Assembly (NCBI GenBank): GCA_041394845.1
Contig: JAWKHL010000005.1
Location: 124,001-188,000 of the forward strand
Direction: 5' to 3'
Source: JAHCHG01 sp041394845
GTDB lineage: Bacteria > Acidobacteriota > Blastocatellia > Pyrinomonadales > Pyrinomonadaceae
Length of the DNA stretch: 64,000 nucleotides
The notes below the pieces were generated by a model. It was not told the origin of the DNA, searched no databases, and was given only the letters and a program-made list of their open reading frames with translations. Shown here in pieces: positions 21,177 to 30,392 of this stretch (position 1 is its first letter; every line of letters begins with the position of its first letter). The translations under genes were made by a program, and so were the position numbers.

Positions 21177-23249
21177 TCAACGGACAAAGGCCGAGGGAAC
21201 GGGAATATCCCCGGCGATGCCGAACGAGACGGCCGAGAATCCGACCGTTGATCCATCGATAAACCAGGTGTTGACCGACGGCCTGAACACCGCCAGATCT
21301 GACCTTCCGTCTCCATCGTAATCTCCCGGGACAGGCACATCTCCCATCGCTCCGAACGGCCCCGAATAAAAGCTGGCATCTTCCGATCTTAAGATGAACC
21401 ATTCTCCCGTCGTCGGTCTCCAGAATGCCACATCCGCTTTCCCGTCTCCCGTGTAATCTCCCTGCACCGTTCTGTCTGTTCCGGTTCCGAAGTTGTAAAC
21501 GATCAACCCGGCGGTCGAACGATTGAGCCACCAGGAACCGTCTCCCGGTCGGAAGATGGCCAGATCGGCTTTTCCGTCTCCATCGTAATCAGCCGGAACC
21601 GGAAGGTCTGTATTGGCTCCGAATTGAGCGATGGTCGTTCCTCCATCGGTTGAACGGATGATGAACCAGGTGGCCGACGAGGGTCGGAAGATGGCCGGAT
21701 CGGCTTTTCCATCACCGTCGTAATCAGCCGGGACCGGAATGTCATTGGTTGTTCCAAACGGGAAAGAATAGAAACTGGAATCCTCACTCCTCAGGACAAA
21801 CCATTCGCCGGTTGATTCTCTCCAGAAAGCGATGTCGGTGGAACCGTCTCCGGTGAAATCGGCGGGAACGAGTTTATCGGTTGAGGAGCCGAACTGGAAG
21901 GCGCGGTTACCACCGTCGGAACTCCGCAGATACCACCATTCGCCGGGACCGGGACGGAAGATGGAAACGTCCGTTTTCGAATCACCGTCCAAATCGAAAA
22001 TGGGTTTTGCCCCCCCAGCGGAGGATTCAACCAGACGAAACACGGCAAAATCAGGAACCGAAAGTCCGCAATTTCCACCGATGATTATTTTGCCGTCGTT
22101 TTGAAGAGCGATGGAACTGCCAAAACAGGAACTCCCCGTTGCTGACGCGGAAAAGGTCCCGGTGTTATTAAAACTGGTATCAATGTTCCCATCAGAATTA
22201 AACCGGGACGCCGCAACGGCTGAGCCCACCGAACCTCCGATCATAAATCTGTCGCCTTCCGTCACAATTATTTCCTGAACGGTTTGCGGGGCGGTTACCA
22301 AACCGCTGTTGCCAAATGTGCCGTCGAGAATTCCGTTCAAACTGTAGCGAGCGATCAGGTTTTGACTTCCCGCCAAAATTTTCCCATCGCTTTGTTGGGC
22401 CAATGTTCGGATGGAATTGTTTGAGGAGTTGACCGGAGTCAGCGTTAGACCATTCGTTCCGAACGTCGTGTCGAGAAATCCGTTGGGATTAAACCGCATC
22501 AGCAAAAGCGCATTGTTAATTCCGGTGAAAAGAAAACCGCCGATAACGATCTTTCCATCATTTTGGATCAAAACGGCCTCGGCCCCGGCGTTGACATTCG
22601 GAAATTGAACCCTGAGGATTCCGGTTCCGTTAAAACTTGTATCCAGCGAACCATTGACGTTTCGACGAATGATCCCGATATCGGTCGGAGAATTTTGATC
22701 GGCGGCAGTGCTTCCGACCATGACGATCTTTCCATCAGTTTGAAGGACCATATCTTTTCCGAAATCTTCCGAAATGATGTTGATGGGGGAGGCGGCGCCA
22801 CCATCACCGTCAAACGACGTGTCCAGGGATCCGTTGGTGTTGTAACGAACCATGGCAAAATCGTTTTGACCGAAATGACGCGTTCCACCTAAAATAATCC
22901 GTCCGTCGGGCTGGATCAAAAGTTTTTCGACCTGATTGAAAGCGGAATATTGCGTGATAACCACTCCGTCGTCTGAGAACCCCGTATCAAGTGTTCCGTC
23001 AGTATTCAGCCGCATGGCCGCAAAGGCACCGAAAAGAGCCACATCCCTCGTCCAACCTCCGAGAATAATTCTGCCGTCGGTTTGAACCGCGACGGATCGT
23101 CCGACCGAACCCAACTGGTTAAAGTGCTGAATCCGATAGCCGGAAGTATTAAAAGATGTGTCAAGAGAAACCGTTCCGGCAAAGGCGGGTTGGAGTATCG
23201 ATAAAAAACAGAGGACAGATGCGACAAGGTGATAAGCAATTCTTTTCAT
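21177..23249 (-). CDS. Secreted delta-60 repeat protein with C-terminal FG-GAP blades
   Basis: 690 residues. A signal peptide (LVASVLCFLSILQPAFAG) precedes about seven delta-60 repeats with the motif LQ-DGKI(I/V)-GG and L-TSF---G, which probably form a beta-propeller-like array (about 30-410). The final ~280 residues are six FG-GAP blades closely similar to those of the protein at 13271, with the same closing sequence IPVP-AFVR. Likely an exported surface protein. The shared ending may be a secretion or anchoring module (inference). Confidence 0.85.
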   Translation of the reverse strand: MKRIAYHLVASVLCFLSILQPAFAGTVSLDTSFNTSGYRIQHFNQLGSVGRSVAVQTDGRIILGGWTRDVALFGAFAAMRLNTDGTLDTGFSDDGVVITQYSAFNQVEKLLIQPDGRIILGGTRHFGQNDFAMVRYNTNGSLDTSFDGDGGAASPINIISEDFGKDMVLQTDGKIVMVGSTAADQNSPTDIGIIRRNVNGSLDTSFNGTGILRVQFPNVNAGAEAVLIQNDGKIVIGGFLFTGINNALLLMRFNPNGFLDTTFGTNGLTLTPVNSSNNSIRTLAQQSDGKILAGSQNLIARYSLNGILDGTFGNSGLVTAPQTVQEIIVTEGDRFMIGGSVGSAVAASRFNSDGNIDTSFNNTGTFSASATGSSCFGSSIALQNDGKIIIGGNCGLSVPDFAVFRLVESSAGGAKPIFDLDGDSKTDVSIFRPGPGEWWYLRSSDGGNRAFQFGSSTDKLVPADFTGDGSTDIAFWRESTGEWFVLRSEDSSFYSFPFGTTNDIPVPADYDGDGKADPAIFRPSSATWFIIRSTDGGTTIAQFGANTDLPVPADYDGDGKADLAIFRPGDGSWWLNRSTAGLIVYNFGTGTDRTVQGDYTGDGKADVAFWRPTTGEWFILRSEDASFYSGPFGAMGDVPVPGDYDGDGRSDLAVFRPSVNTWFIDGSTVGFSAVSFGIAGDIPVPSAFVR

Positions 23250-23439
23250 AATTAATTGTCGGAACCTACAAAAGCAACTATCGGCTGGCCAAAGGCAATA
23301 AAGTTGCTCAAATTCCTTTCATTGGGGACAAGTCAACGTTCAATCAAATTCGAATGGGTGGAATGATTTTGAAATAGAGAATATGAAAAATCAAAGATTT
23401 TCCAAATTTTTTTCTAACCAATATAGAATAAAGTTGGGG

Positions 23440-23486
23440 AAAAATAAAGAAAAGGCTTCGCTCGAAAATCTCAAGCGAAGCCTTTT
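23440..23486 (-). terminator. Rho-independent terminator after groEL
   Basis: On the - strand AAAAGGCTTCGCT and AGCGAAGCCTTTT form a 13-base stem with an 11-base loop, then CTTTATTTTT. It lies about 48 bases past the groEL stop. Confidence 0.85.
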
Positions 23487-23496
23487 GGTTTGCGGA

Positions 23497-23530
23497 AAAA
23501 TCCGAAATCGGAAATCCAAAATCCCAAATC
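23497..23530. repeat. AAATCCG-type seven-base array touching the groEL stop
   Basis: Units AAATCCG AAATCGG AAATCCA AAATCCC AAATCAG stand between the groEL stop codon and its terminator. Confidence 0.65.
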
Positions 23531-23533
23531 AGA

Positions 23534-25171
<1,638 letters not shown>

Positions 25172-25226
25172 AATTTGTTAAATCTCCTGTAGATATATGT
25201 TCTTTGTTGGTAATATTTTTTAATCC

Positions 25227-25316
25227 GTGATGGGTGATAGGTGATGGGTGATGGGATTTTTTTTAACCGAAAACCATTCACCGCTGGCCATTTTTCTATC
25301 ACCGTTTATTTATCAC
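25227..25316. repeat. GTGATGG array in the groES-groEL gap
   Basis: Four near-perfect tandem GTGATGG/GTGATAG units (25227-25256) face degraded CTATCAC / TATCAC units (about 25296-25316). They could form a hairpin in the groESL message. Confidence 0.65.
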
Positions 25317-25319
25317 GCT

Positions 25320-25634
25320 TTAGCTGGCGTTGGCGCCGGCGCGTTCGATGATCCCGAGGATCTCGTCTTCGCGCATCATCAGAAATTCTTCACCGTCGAT
25401 GGTGATCTCGGAACCGCTGTATTTTCCGAACAGAACGCGGTCGCCTTCCTTGACGTCGAGCGTTTGACGGGTTCCGTCATCCTTGTATTTTCCTTCGCCG
25501 ACGGCGATCACCTCGCCTTCCTGGGGTTTTTCCTTGGCGGAATCGGGGATAAAAAGTCCGCCCGCGGTCTTTTCGTTTTCTTCGATCCGGCGGACGATCA
25601 CACGATCGTGTAAAGGTCTGATTTTTGTAGCCAT
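25320..25634 (-). CDS. groS: Co-chaperonin GroES (10 kDa)
   Basis: 104 residues. It starts MATKIRPLHDRVIVRR, with the mobile loop EENEKTAGGLFIPDSAKEK, the roof loop region and GEEFLMMREDEILGI near the end. It caps GroEL during protein folding. An AGGAG Shine-Dalgarno stands about ten bases before the ATG. First gene of the groESL operon, with promoter and CIRCE operator directly upstream. Confidence 0.98.
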   Translation of the reverse strand: MATKIRPLHDRVIVRRIEENEKTAGGLFIPDSAKEKPQEGEVIAVGEGKYKDDGTRQTLDVKEGDRVLFGKYSGSEITIDGEEFLMMREDEILGIIERAGANAS

Positions 25635-25706
25635 ATTTTTGTTACTCCTTTTAATGAACTTTGTGTTATAAAATTTTGATCACAAATGCCCGAACCGGGA
25701 AAAGAT

Positions 25707-25733
25707 TTAGCACTCATAATCGATGAGTGCTAG
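25707..25733. promoter_or_regulatory. CIRCE operator (HrcA site) of groESL
   Basis: TTAGCACTC, nine bases, GAGTGCTAG: a match to the CIRCE consensus in all but the last base. It overlaps the end of the -10 box, so bound HrcA would block transcription; heat would relieve it. No hrcA is in the window. Confidence 0.95.
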
Positions 25734-25760
25734 TATAAGAAAAGTTTCACAAAATTTCAA
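25732..25760 (-). promoter_or_regulatory. Sigma-70 type promoter of groESL
   Basis: On the - strand: -35 TTGAAA (25755-25760), a 17-base spacer and -10 TATACT (25732-25737). Five of six bases match in each box, and the CIRCE element begins within the -10. Confidence 0.85.
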
Positions 25761-25820
25761 GTGGGCTAAAGACATTTGCAGAAAATCTGACAATAGCGTT
25801 ATCAAGTTTTTAAATAATTT

Positions 25821-26669
25821 ATGAAAATTTCGGGAATATTTGTTTATCCGATCAAATCTCTCGGGGGAATTCCGCTCGAAACGGCTTTGGTCGAGCGGCG
25901 CGGCCTTCAATTCGACCGACGGTATTTGCTGGTCGATGAGAAAAATGGATTTCTCACTCAAAGAGAGTTTCCAAAAATGGCCACCATCGGGGTCTCTCTG
26001 TCGGAAACCGGATTGACGGCAACGGCCGCCGGATTCGAAAGCCTGTCGATTCCTTTTGAAACCGACGGCGCCGACAGGGTGAGCGTTCGGATCTGGAAAA
26101 GCGTTTGCGATGCGCTGGTTTTGGGGAGAGAGGTCAATCAATGGTTCGGCGCGGTTTTGGAAACGGATTGCCGACTTGTTTTTATGCCCGATGATTCGGA
26201 AAGGCAGATCAACGCCAGATTTAATCAAGGGGATGAATTGGTCAGTTTCGCCGACGGCTACCCTTTGCTTTTGATCGGTGAAGGTTCTCTGGAAGATTTG
26301 AACGGCAGACTGGAGGAAAAACTCCCGATGAATCGTTTCCGGCCGAATCTGGTGGTCGAGGGATCGGAGCCTTTTGCCGAAGATCGCTGGAAAAATGTCA
26401 GGATCGGCCAGACCGTTTTTCGTCTGACCAAACCCTGCGCCCGTTGCGTCATCACGACGATCGATCAAGGCTTGGGAGAAACGGCGGGAAAGGAACCGCT
26501 TCGGACTTTGTCGCAATACCGGATGGCCCGGGATGTTTTTCCGGATTCTTTGGAAGACCTTGATCTGGAAAAAACGGCCGTCCTTTTCGGCGAAAATCTG
26601 GTTCCTGAAAACCCGGGACATTTCCTGAAATTGGGCGATCAGGTCGAGGTGCTCGATTCAAAGGCTTAA
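25821..26669 (+). CDS. MOSC domain protein (YcbX-like)
   Basis: 282 residues. An N-terminal MOSC beta-barrel domain (FVYPIKSLGGIPLETALVE, FDRRYLLVDE) is followed by the MOSC domain with FRPNLVVEG and the conserved cysteine region RLTKPCARCVITTID near residues 200-212. The family is related to the Moco sulfurase C-terminus and bacterial YcbX, which act on molybdenum-cofactor-dependent reduction of N-hydroxylated compounds. No molybdopterin genes are nearby. Its last four bases overlap the stop of the convergent Fis-type gene. Confidence 0.9.
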   Translation: MKISGIFVYPIKSLGGIPLETALVERRGLQFDRRYLLVDEKNGFLTQREFPKMATIGVSLSETGLTATAAGFESLSIPFETDGADRVSVRIWKSVCDALVLGREVNQWFGAVLETDCRLVFMPDDSERQINARFNQGDELVSFADGYPLLLIGEGSLEDLNGRLEEKLPMNRFRPNLVVEGSEPFAEDRWKNVRIGQTVFRLTKPCARCVITTIDQGLGETAGKEPLRTLSQYRMARDVFPDSLEDLDLEKTAVLFGENLVPENPGHFLKLGDQVEVLDSKA

Positions 26670-26956
26670 CGCGCCTTGCGCTTGAGGAGTCGTTTCGGCG
26701 TCTTTGAATTAGTTTGATAACCCGCAACTCTTTTCGAAAGGGTGTTGCGGTGAATCCCCAGAATACAGGCCGTGTTGGAAAGATGATCGTTGTTTCGTTC
26801 CAGGGCTTTTTCGATGTAAATTTTTTCAAATTCGCTGACGGCCTCATTTAAAAGGATCTGCCCGTCGAGCATTTCTTCGATCAAACTTTCCATACGGTCG
26901 CGTAATTGCATAAAGTCAGTTACCAGCGGTCGGTGAACGGTGGCCGGGAAAAACAT
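26666..26956 (-). CDS. Small Fis-type helix-turn-helix protein
   Basis: 96 residues. The C-terminal half has a Fis-family HTH (IEKALERNNDHLSNTACILG, then IHRNTLSKRV) like that at the end of NtrC-type regulators, but there is no activator or receiver domain. The N-terminal half is a predicted helix likely used to dimerise. It begins 15 bases after the purC stop on the same strand, so it is probably co-transcribed with purC. A nucleoid-type or local regulator; the target is unknown. Confidence 0.8.
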   Translation of the reverse strand: MFFPATVHRPLVTDFMQLRDRMESLIEEMLDGQILLNEAVSEFEKIYIEKALERNNDHLSNTACILGIHRNTLSKRVAGYQTNSKTPKRLLKRKAR

Positions 26957-26971
26957 CTTCCGGGTTACCGA

Positions 26972-27868
26972 CTATAAACTCTTTCCGGTTAAAATCCGGT
27001 AAGCTTCTAAATAACGGGAGACTGTCGCCCGGACTATTTCAGGGGGAAGTTCCGGTGCGGGAGGTTGTTTGTTCCAATCAAGGGTTTCCAGATATTCGCG
27101 GACGAATTGTTTATCGAAAGAGGGCTGGGGGCCGCCCGGTGCGTAGGTTTCGACCGCCCAGAAACGGGAGGAATCGGGTGTTAAAACCTCGTCGATGAGC
27201 AAGATCTGTCCGTTTTCATCAAGTCCGAACTCAAATTTCGTATCGGCGATAATGATTCCTTTCGTAAGGGCGTATTCGGATGCCCGGCGGTAGATATCAA
27301 GAGTCAGTTTTTTCAATGTTCGGGCCGTTTCCGAACCGACGATCCGGGAAAACTCGGCCTCGGTGATGTTCTCGTCGTGTCCGGTCGGAGCCTTGGTCGC
27401 CGGGGTGAAGATCGGTTCCGGCAGTCGGTCGCATTGTTTCAGGCCGGGCGGCAATTGATGTCCGCAAATTTCACCGGTGGCCCGATAATCTTTCCAGCCC
27501 GATCCTTCAAGATAGCCGCGAACGACGCATTCAACCGGAAAAACACGGGTTTTTTTGACCAACAGGGAACGACCTCTTAGTTCTTCGGCGCGTCGAATCT
27601 CTTCCGGCATCTCGTCCAGATCCGAGGTGATCAGGTGATGTTTGGTCAAAGTTTCCAGCAATCCGAACCAGAAAACCGAAAGGGCGGTCAAAATCTCCCC
27701 TTTGCGCGGGATCGGGTTGGGCATCACACAATCGAAGGCGGAAATCCGGTCGGTGGCGACCAGCAACATTTGCGATTCACCGACCTGATAAACATCGCGG
27801 ACCTTACCCCTGTGAATCAGCGGCAAACCGACGAGATTTGTTTCCGAAACCGTTTTAACAGCCGACAT
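26972..27868 (-). CDS. purC: Phosphoribosylaminoimidazole-succinocarboxamide synthase
   Basis: 298 residues. Joins aspartate to CAIR to give SAICAR in purine synthesis. Signatures: HRGKVRDVYQVGE, TDRISAFDCVMPNPIPRKGE, VECVVRGYLEGSGWKDY, IADTKFEFG and DEVLTPDSSRFW. The length fits the longer (yeast ADE1-like) type. A Fis-type gene follows directly. No other pur genes are in the window. Confidence 0.97.
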   Translation of the reverse strand: MSAVKTVSETNLVGLPLIHRGKVRDVYQVGESQMLLVATDRISAFDCVMPNPIPRKGEILTALSVFWFGLLETLTKHHLITSDLDEMPEEIRRAEELRGRSLLVKKTRVFPVECVVRGYLEGSGWKDYRATGEICGHQLPPGLKQCDRLPEPIFTPATKAPTGHDENITEAEFSRIVGSETARTLKKLTLDIYRRASEYALTKGIIIADTKFEFGLDENGQILLIDEVLTPDSSRFWAVETYAPGGPQPSFDKQFVREYLETLDWNKQPPAPELPPEIVRATVSRYLEAYRILTGKSL

Positions 27869-28015
27869 TTTTTCTCAAGAAATATTTGGATTGCTTGTAC
27901 AAGCTAACTTTATTATGAAAAGCCAAATCCGTAAAGGTTTAGATGCTATTTTTTTTCGATTGCCGAATCAATTGTAAAATTTTGTTGAAAAAATTGCAAA
28001 AACGTTAAATAAAAG

Positions 28016-28044
28016 GTGACATTTTTGAAAAAAAAGTGCATAAT
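28016..28044 (+). promoter_or_regulatory. Sigma-70 type promoter before the HEAT-repeat gene
   Basis: GTGACA (28016-28021), a 17-base spacer and CATAAT (28039-28044): five of six matches in each box. It would give a leader of about 140 bases. The rest of the 319-bp purC-HEAT gap (27869-28187) is AT-rich with nothing else I can name. Confidence 0.6.
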
Positions 28045-28187
28045 GTCAAGTGGCAACTTCCGCATAAAAACTGTGGGAACTTTGTCGCCGCAAACAACTG
28101 AAACCTAGATGAGTTTCAAAAATTAAACTTCTTCTCACAAGCATTTTCCCATTTTAAGAAGACTTTATTTAAAAGGCAGAGACAACT

Positions 28188-29372
28188 ATGTTTATTAAAA
28201 AGAATTTACAAATTCGAACATTGGGATTGATAAATTTGGCGTTCGTTTTTTTTCTGGCTGCCACGGAAACCCCGGCACAGGTCGGGGGGACCGGATCACA
28301 GGTTGATTTGTTCAGCTGGTGGAACATCAGTTTGTTTTTGATGGTCGTCAGTCTGATCGGGGCGATCTATTATCGGTTCAGGGTCAAGGAGGCCGAGGAG
28401 GTCTCGGCGGCCGATTACAAAAGAGTCTCATATTCGCCAAAATCTGCCGAGAAAAAAACTACAGATTCGGATAAAGATCCGGATTGGGGTTTGGCCGGAA
28501 AACAGACGACCGAAAAAGAACGGGAACCGAAAAAAGGATCCCAGAGCGAAAGAAAAACCCGTTCCGGCTTTGACGGCTTTGCGGGAAAAACCCAGCAATT
28601 AACTCAAGAAGAGTTGAATGAAATGACTGCGGTTCTGCCGATTTTTTCATTTCACCGGCTGAAGCCCACCAAGCCTTTTGCCGAACTCCCGACTTCAAAT
28701 GATCCGGCTTTGATGAGCGCCATTGAACAGGTTCAGGATGAGTTTGAGGAGGATGAAGAGGTTCGGGCTTTGGCCGTTCGGATTTTAGCGGCTTTCAGAA
28801 CCAGCAATTCGGTTGAAGCCCTTTCGCCGGTCGCCCTTTACGATCTTTCCACGAATCTTCGCTCCAAGGCACTGAACATCCTGTCCGAGTTCGATCACGA
28901 ATCGATTTTTGAAACGATATTGCTGGGTTGTGCTGATCCGACCCGAGAAGTTCGGGCCGCCGCCGCTCGCGCTCTTTTTCACCTGACATTCAACCGGGCC
29001 GATGCCTGGGTAAGAATCGCGGATTCGGGTGAGGAGGGCCGTATGTTGCAGGCCGCCCGGGCCGCCGTCGAGGGAGATCTGGTTGAGAGGTCTTTTGAGC
29101 GCCTCGCTCATCCGGACAGCAATATGGCTTACGAGGCTTTTGCTCTTGTCAGTTTGTTGATCCGAACCGGAGAAACTGATTCGATTTTCGATTTTCTGCG
29201 GAAAAAACAAGATATACAAGTTCGCCGGTCCCTCCTTCATACGCTCAAGGTTTCCAAGGATAAAAAGGCTCTGGACGGACTGAAAACGATTCTTGAGGAA
29301 AAAAATCTGAACCCTGAGTTTCAGGAGGAAATCGATAAAACCATTGAAGAGATGGGATTTGTCATGGTCTAA
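28188..29372 (+). CDS. Membrane-anchored HEAT-repeat protein, function unknown
   Basis: 394 residues. One or two N-terminal hydrophobic segments (LINLAFVFFLAATETPAQ, likely a signal or first helix; WWNISLFLMVVSLIGAIYY, a clear membrane helix) are followed by a charged linker (about 60-130). A helical C-terminal domain (about 170-394) has HEAT-like repeats such as LLGCADPTREVRAAAARALF and ALKTLK/LHTLKVSKDKKAL. Such domains bind other proteins. An AAGGCAGAGA sequence precedes the ATG. A terminator follows at 29399. Confidence 0.75.
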   Translation: MFIKKNLQIRTLGLINLAFVFFLAATETPAQVGGTGSQVDLFSWWNISLFLMVVSLIGAIYYRFRVKEAEEVSAADYKRVSYSPKSAEKKTTDSDKDPDWGLAGKQTTEKEREPKKGSQSERKTRSGFDGFAGKTQQLTQEELNEMTAVLPIFSFHRLKPTKPFAELPTSNDPALMSAIEQVQDEFEEDEEVRALAVRILAAFRTSNSVEALSPVALYDLSTNLRSKALNILSEFDHESIFETILLGCADPTREVRAAAARALFHLTFNRADAWVRIADSGEEGRMLQAARAAVEGDLVERSFERLAHPDSNMAYEAFALVSLLIRTGETDSIFDFLRKKQDIQVRRSLLHTLKVSKDKKALDGLKTILEEKNLNPEFQEEIDKTIEEMGFVMV

Positions 29373-29398
29373 AAATTAAAAAAATCCGGAAAATTGAT

Positions 29399-29430
29399 CG
29401 GGAGGCCGCAAAAAAGCCTCCCGAATTTTT
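29399..29430 (+). terminator. Rho-independent terminator after the HEAT-repeat gene
   Basis: CGGGAGGC / GCCTCCCG (29399-29406, 29416-29423), nine-base loop, then AATTTTTTG. Confidence 0.85.
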
Positions 29431-29495
29431 TGTCTCTGCTTTGGTTTTCCGTTTTCGAACATTGATCAGTAAAAAATAAAAAAAGCGGCTCTTGG

Positions 29496-30338
29496 ATGAT
29501 GTTCCGGGAGCCATTTTTTGATATAAACGTTTGGATGAATCTGGGCGAACGTTATCAAAAGTGGAGAGACGAAGCCACCGCGCTGGCCGGCGACCCGTCC
29601 GACATCCGGCAAAGAGCGGCGATCTTGTCCGATATTTTTCGGGATTCCAAAGGCAACAACGGTTTCGCCCAAATCGCCGCTCACGGGGCTCTCTGGGCCT
29701 TTAATTTCTTTGAAGCAACGGGCACGCTCGGAAAATTGATCTCCTATCGCTATTTTTACAACGGTCGCGAGATGAAATACCGCCATTCTCTTTTGCAAGG
29801 TTTTTCCGACGGTTTCAAGACGGCTAATCGCTCGGTTTTCATCGACACCTATTCCAACTACTATTTCACCAAGGAACTGGGGCGGGAAAAAGGGGCCGAA
29901 AAAATACTCGAACCCGATTTGCTCGAAGTGCTGAACAAAGTTCACCGGGCGACCGCTGCGGGCAAAACCCTTGAGGTTTCGGAGCGCCGAAAAATTTTTC
30001 GAACCGCGCTTCAATGGGAACAGGAGGTAACGGTCGCTCCCAAGGTCAAGGAAGAAGTCGCCAAATTCGATTGTCCGATCCTCAAACGACTGGTTCTCAA
30101 ACCGTTCGTCCGTTTTCGCTATTTTCCGCGGGTAAAGTTTTTCTGGTTCAAAAATTTCAGTTCCACCGAAGAGAGGATCACCCGGGCGCACGAATGTTTC
30201 GAAATCGCCGAGCGGGCCGGCTGGGAACAGGTTTTTTCGACGTTGGGAGATTATCAGGTTCTCGACCCCGATTTTTTCCGAAACCCGGTCGAATTCACCC
30301 AAAAGCTGAAAACCCGCCTTCTCAAACAAAAAGGCTGA
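29496..30338 (+). CDS. Conserved-looking cytoplasmic protein of unknown function
   Basis: 280 residues, soluble, rich in aromatic residues (FRYFPRVKFFWFKNF, YFYNGREMKYRHS). No signal peptide, membrane segment or known motif is visible. The C-terminal part contains several Arg/Lys-aromatic stretches that could bind nucleic acid or membrane, but this is only a composition remark. Codon use is like that of its neighbours, which supports a real gene. It ends 54 bases before uvrB on the same strand and may share its transcript. A second start is possible at the Met near residue 14. Confidence 0.7.
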   Translation: MMFREPFFDINVWMNLGERYQKWRDEATALAGDPSDIRQRAAILSDIFRDSKGNNGFAQIAAHGALWAFNFFEATGTLGKLISYRYFYNGREMKYRHSLLQGFSDGFKTANRSVFIDTYSNYYFTKELGREKGAEKILEPDLLEVLNKVHRATAAGKTLEVSERRKIFRTALQWEQEVTVAPKVKEEVAKFDCPILKRLVLKPFVRFRYFPRVKFFWFKNFSSTEERITRAHECFEIAERAGWEQVFSTLGDYQVLDPDFFRNPVEFTQKLKTRLLKQKG

Positions 30339-30392
30339 AACAACACGTTTTCATCCGTGCATTTCTTTCTCATTCAAGATACAATTTAAGAG

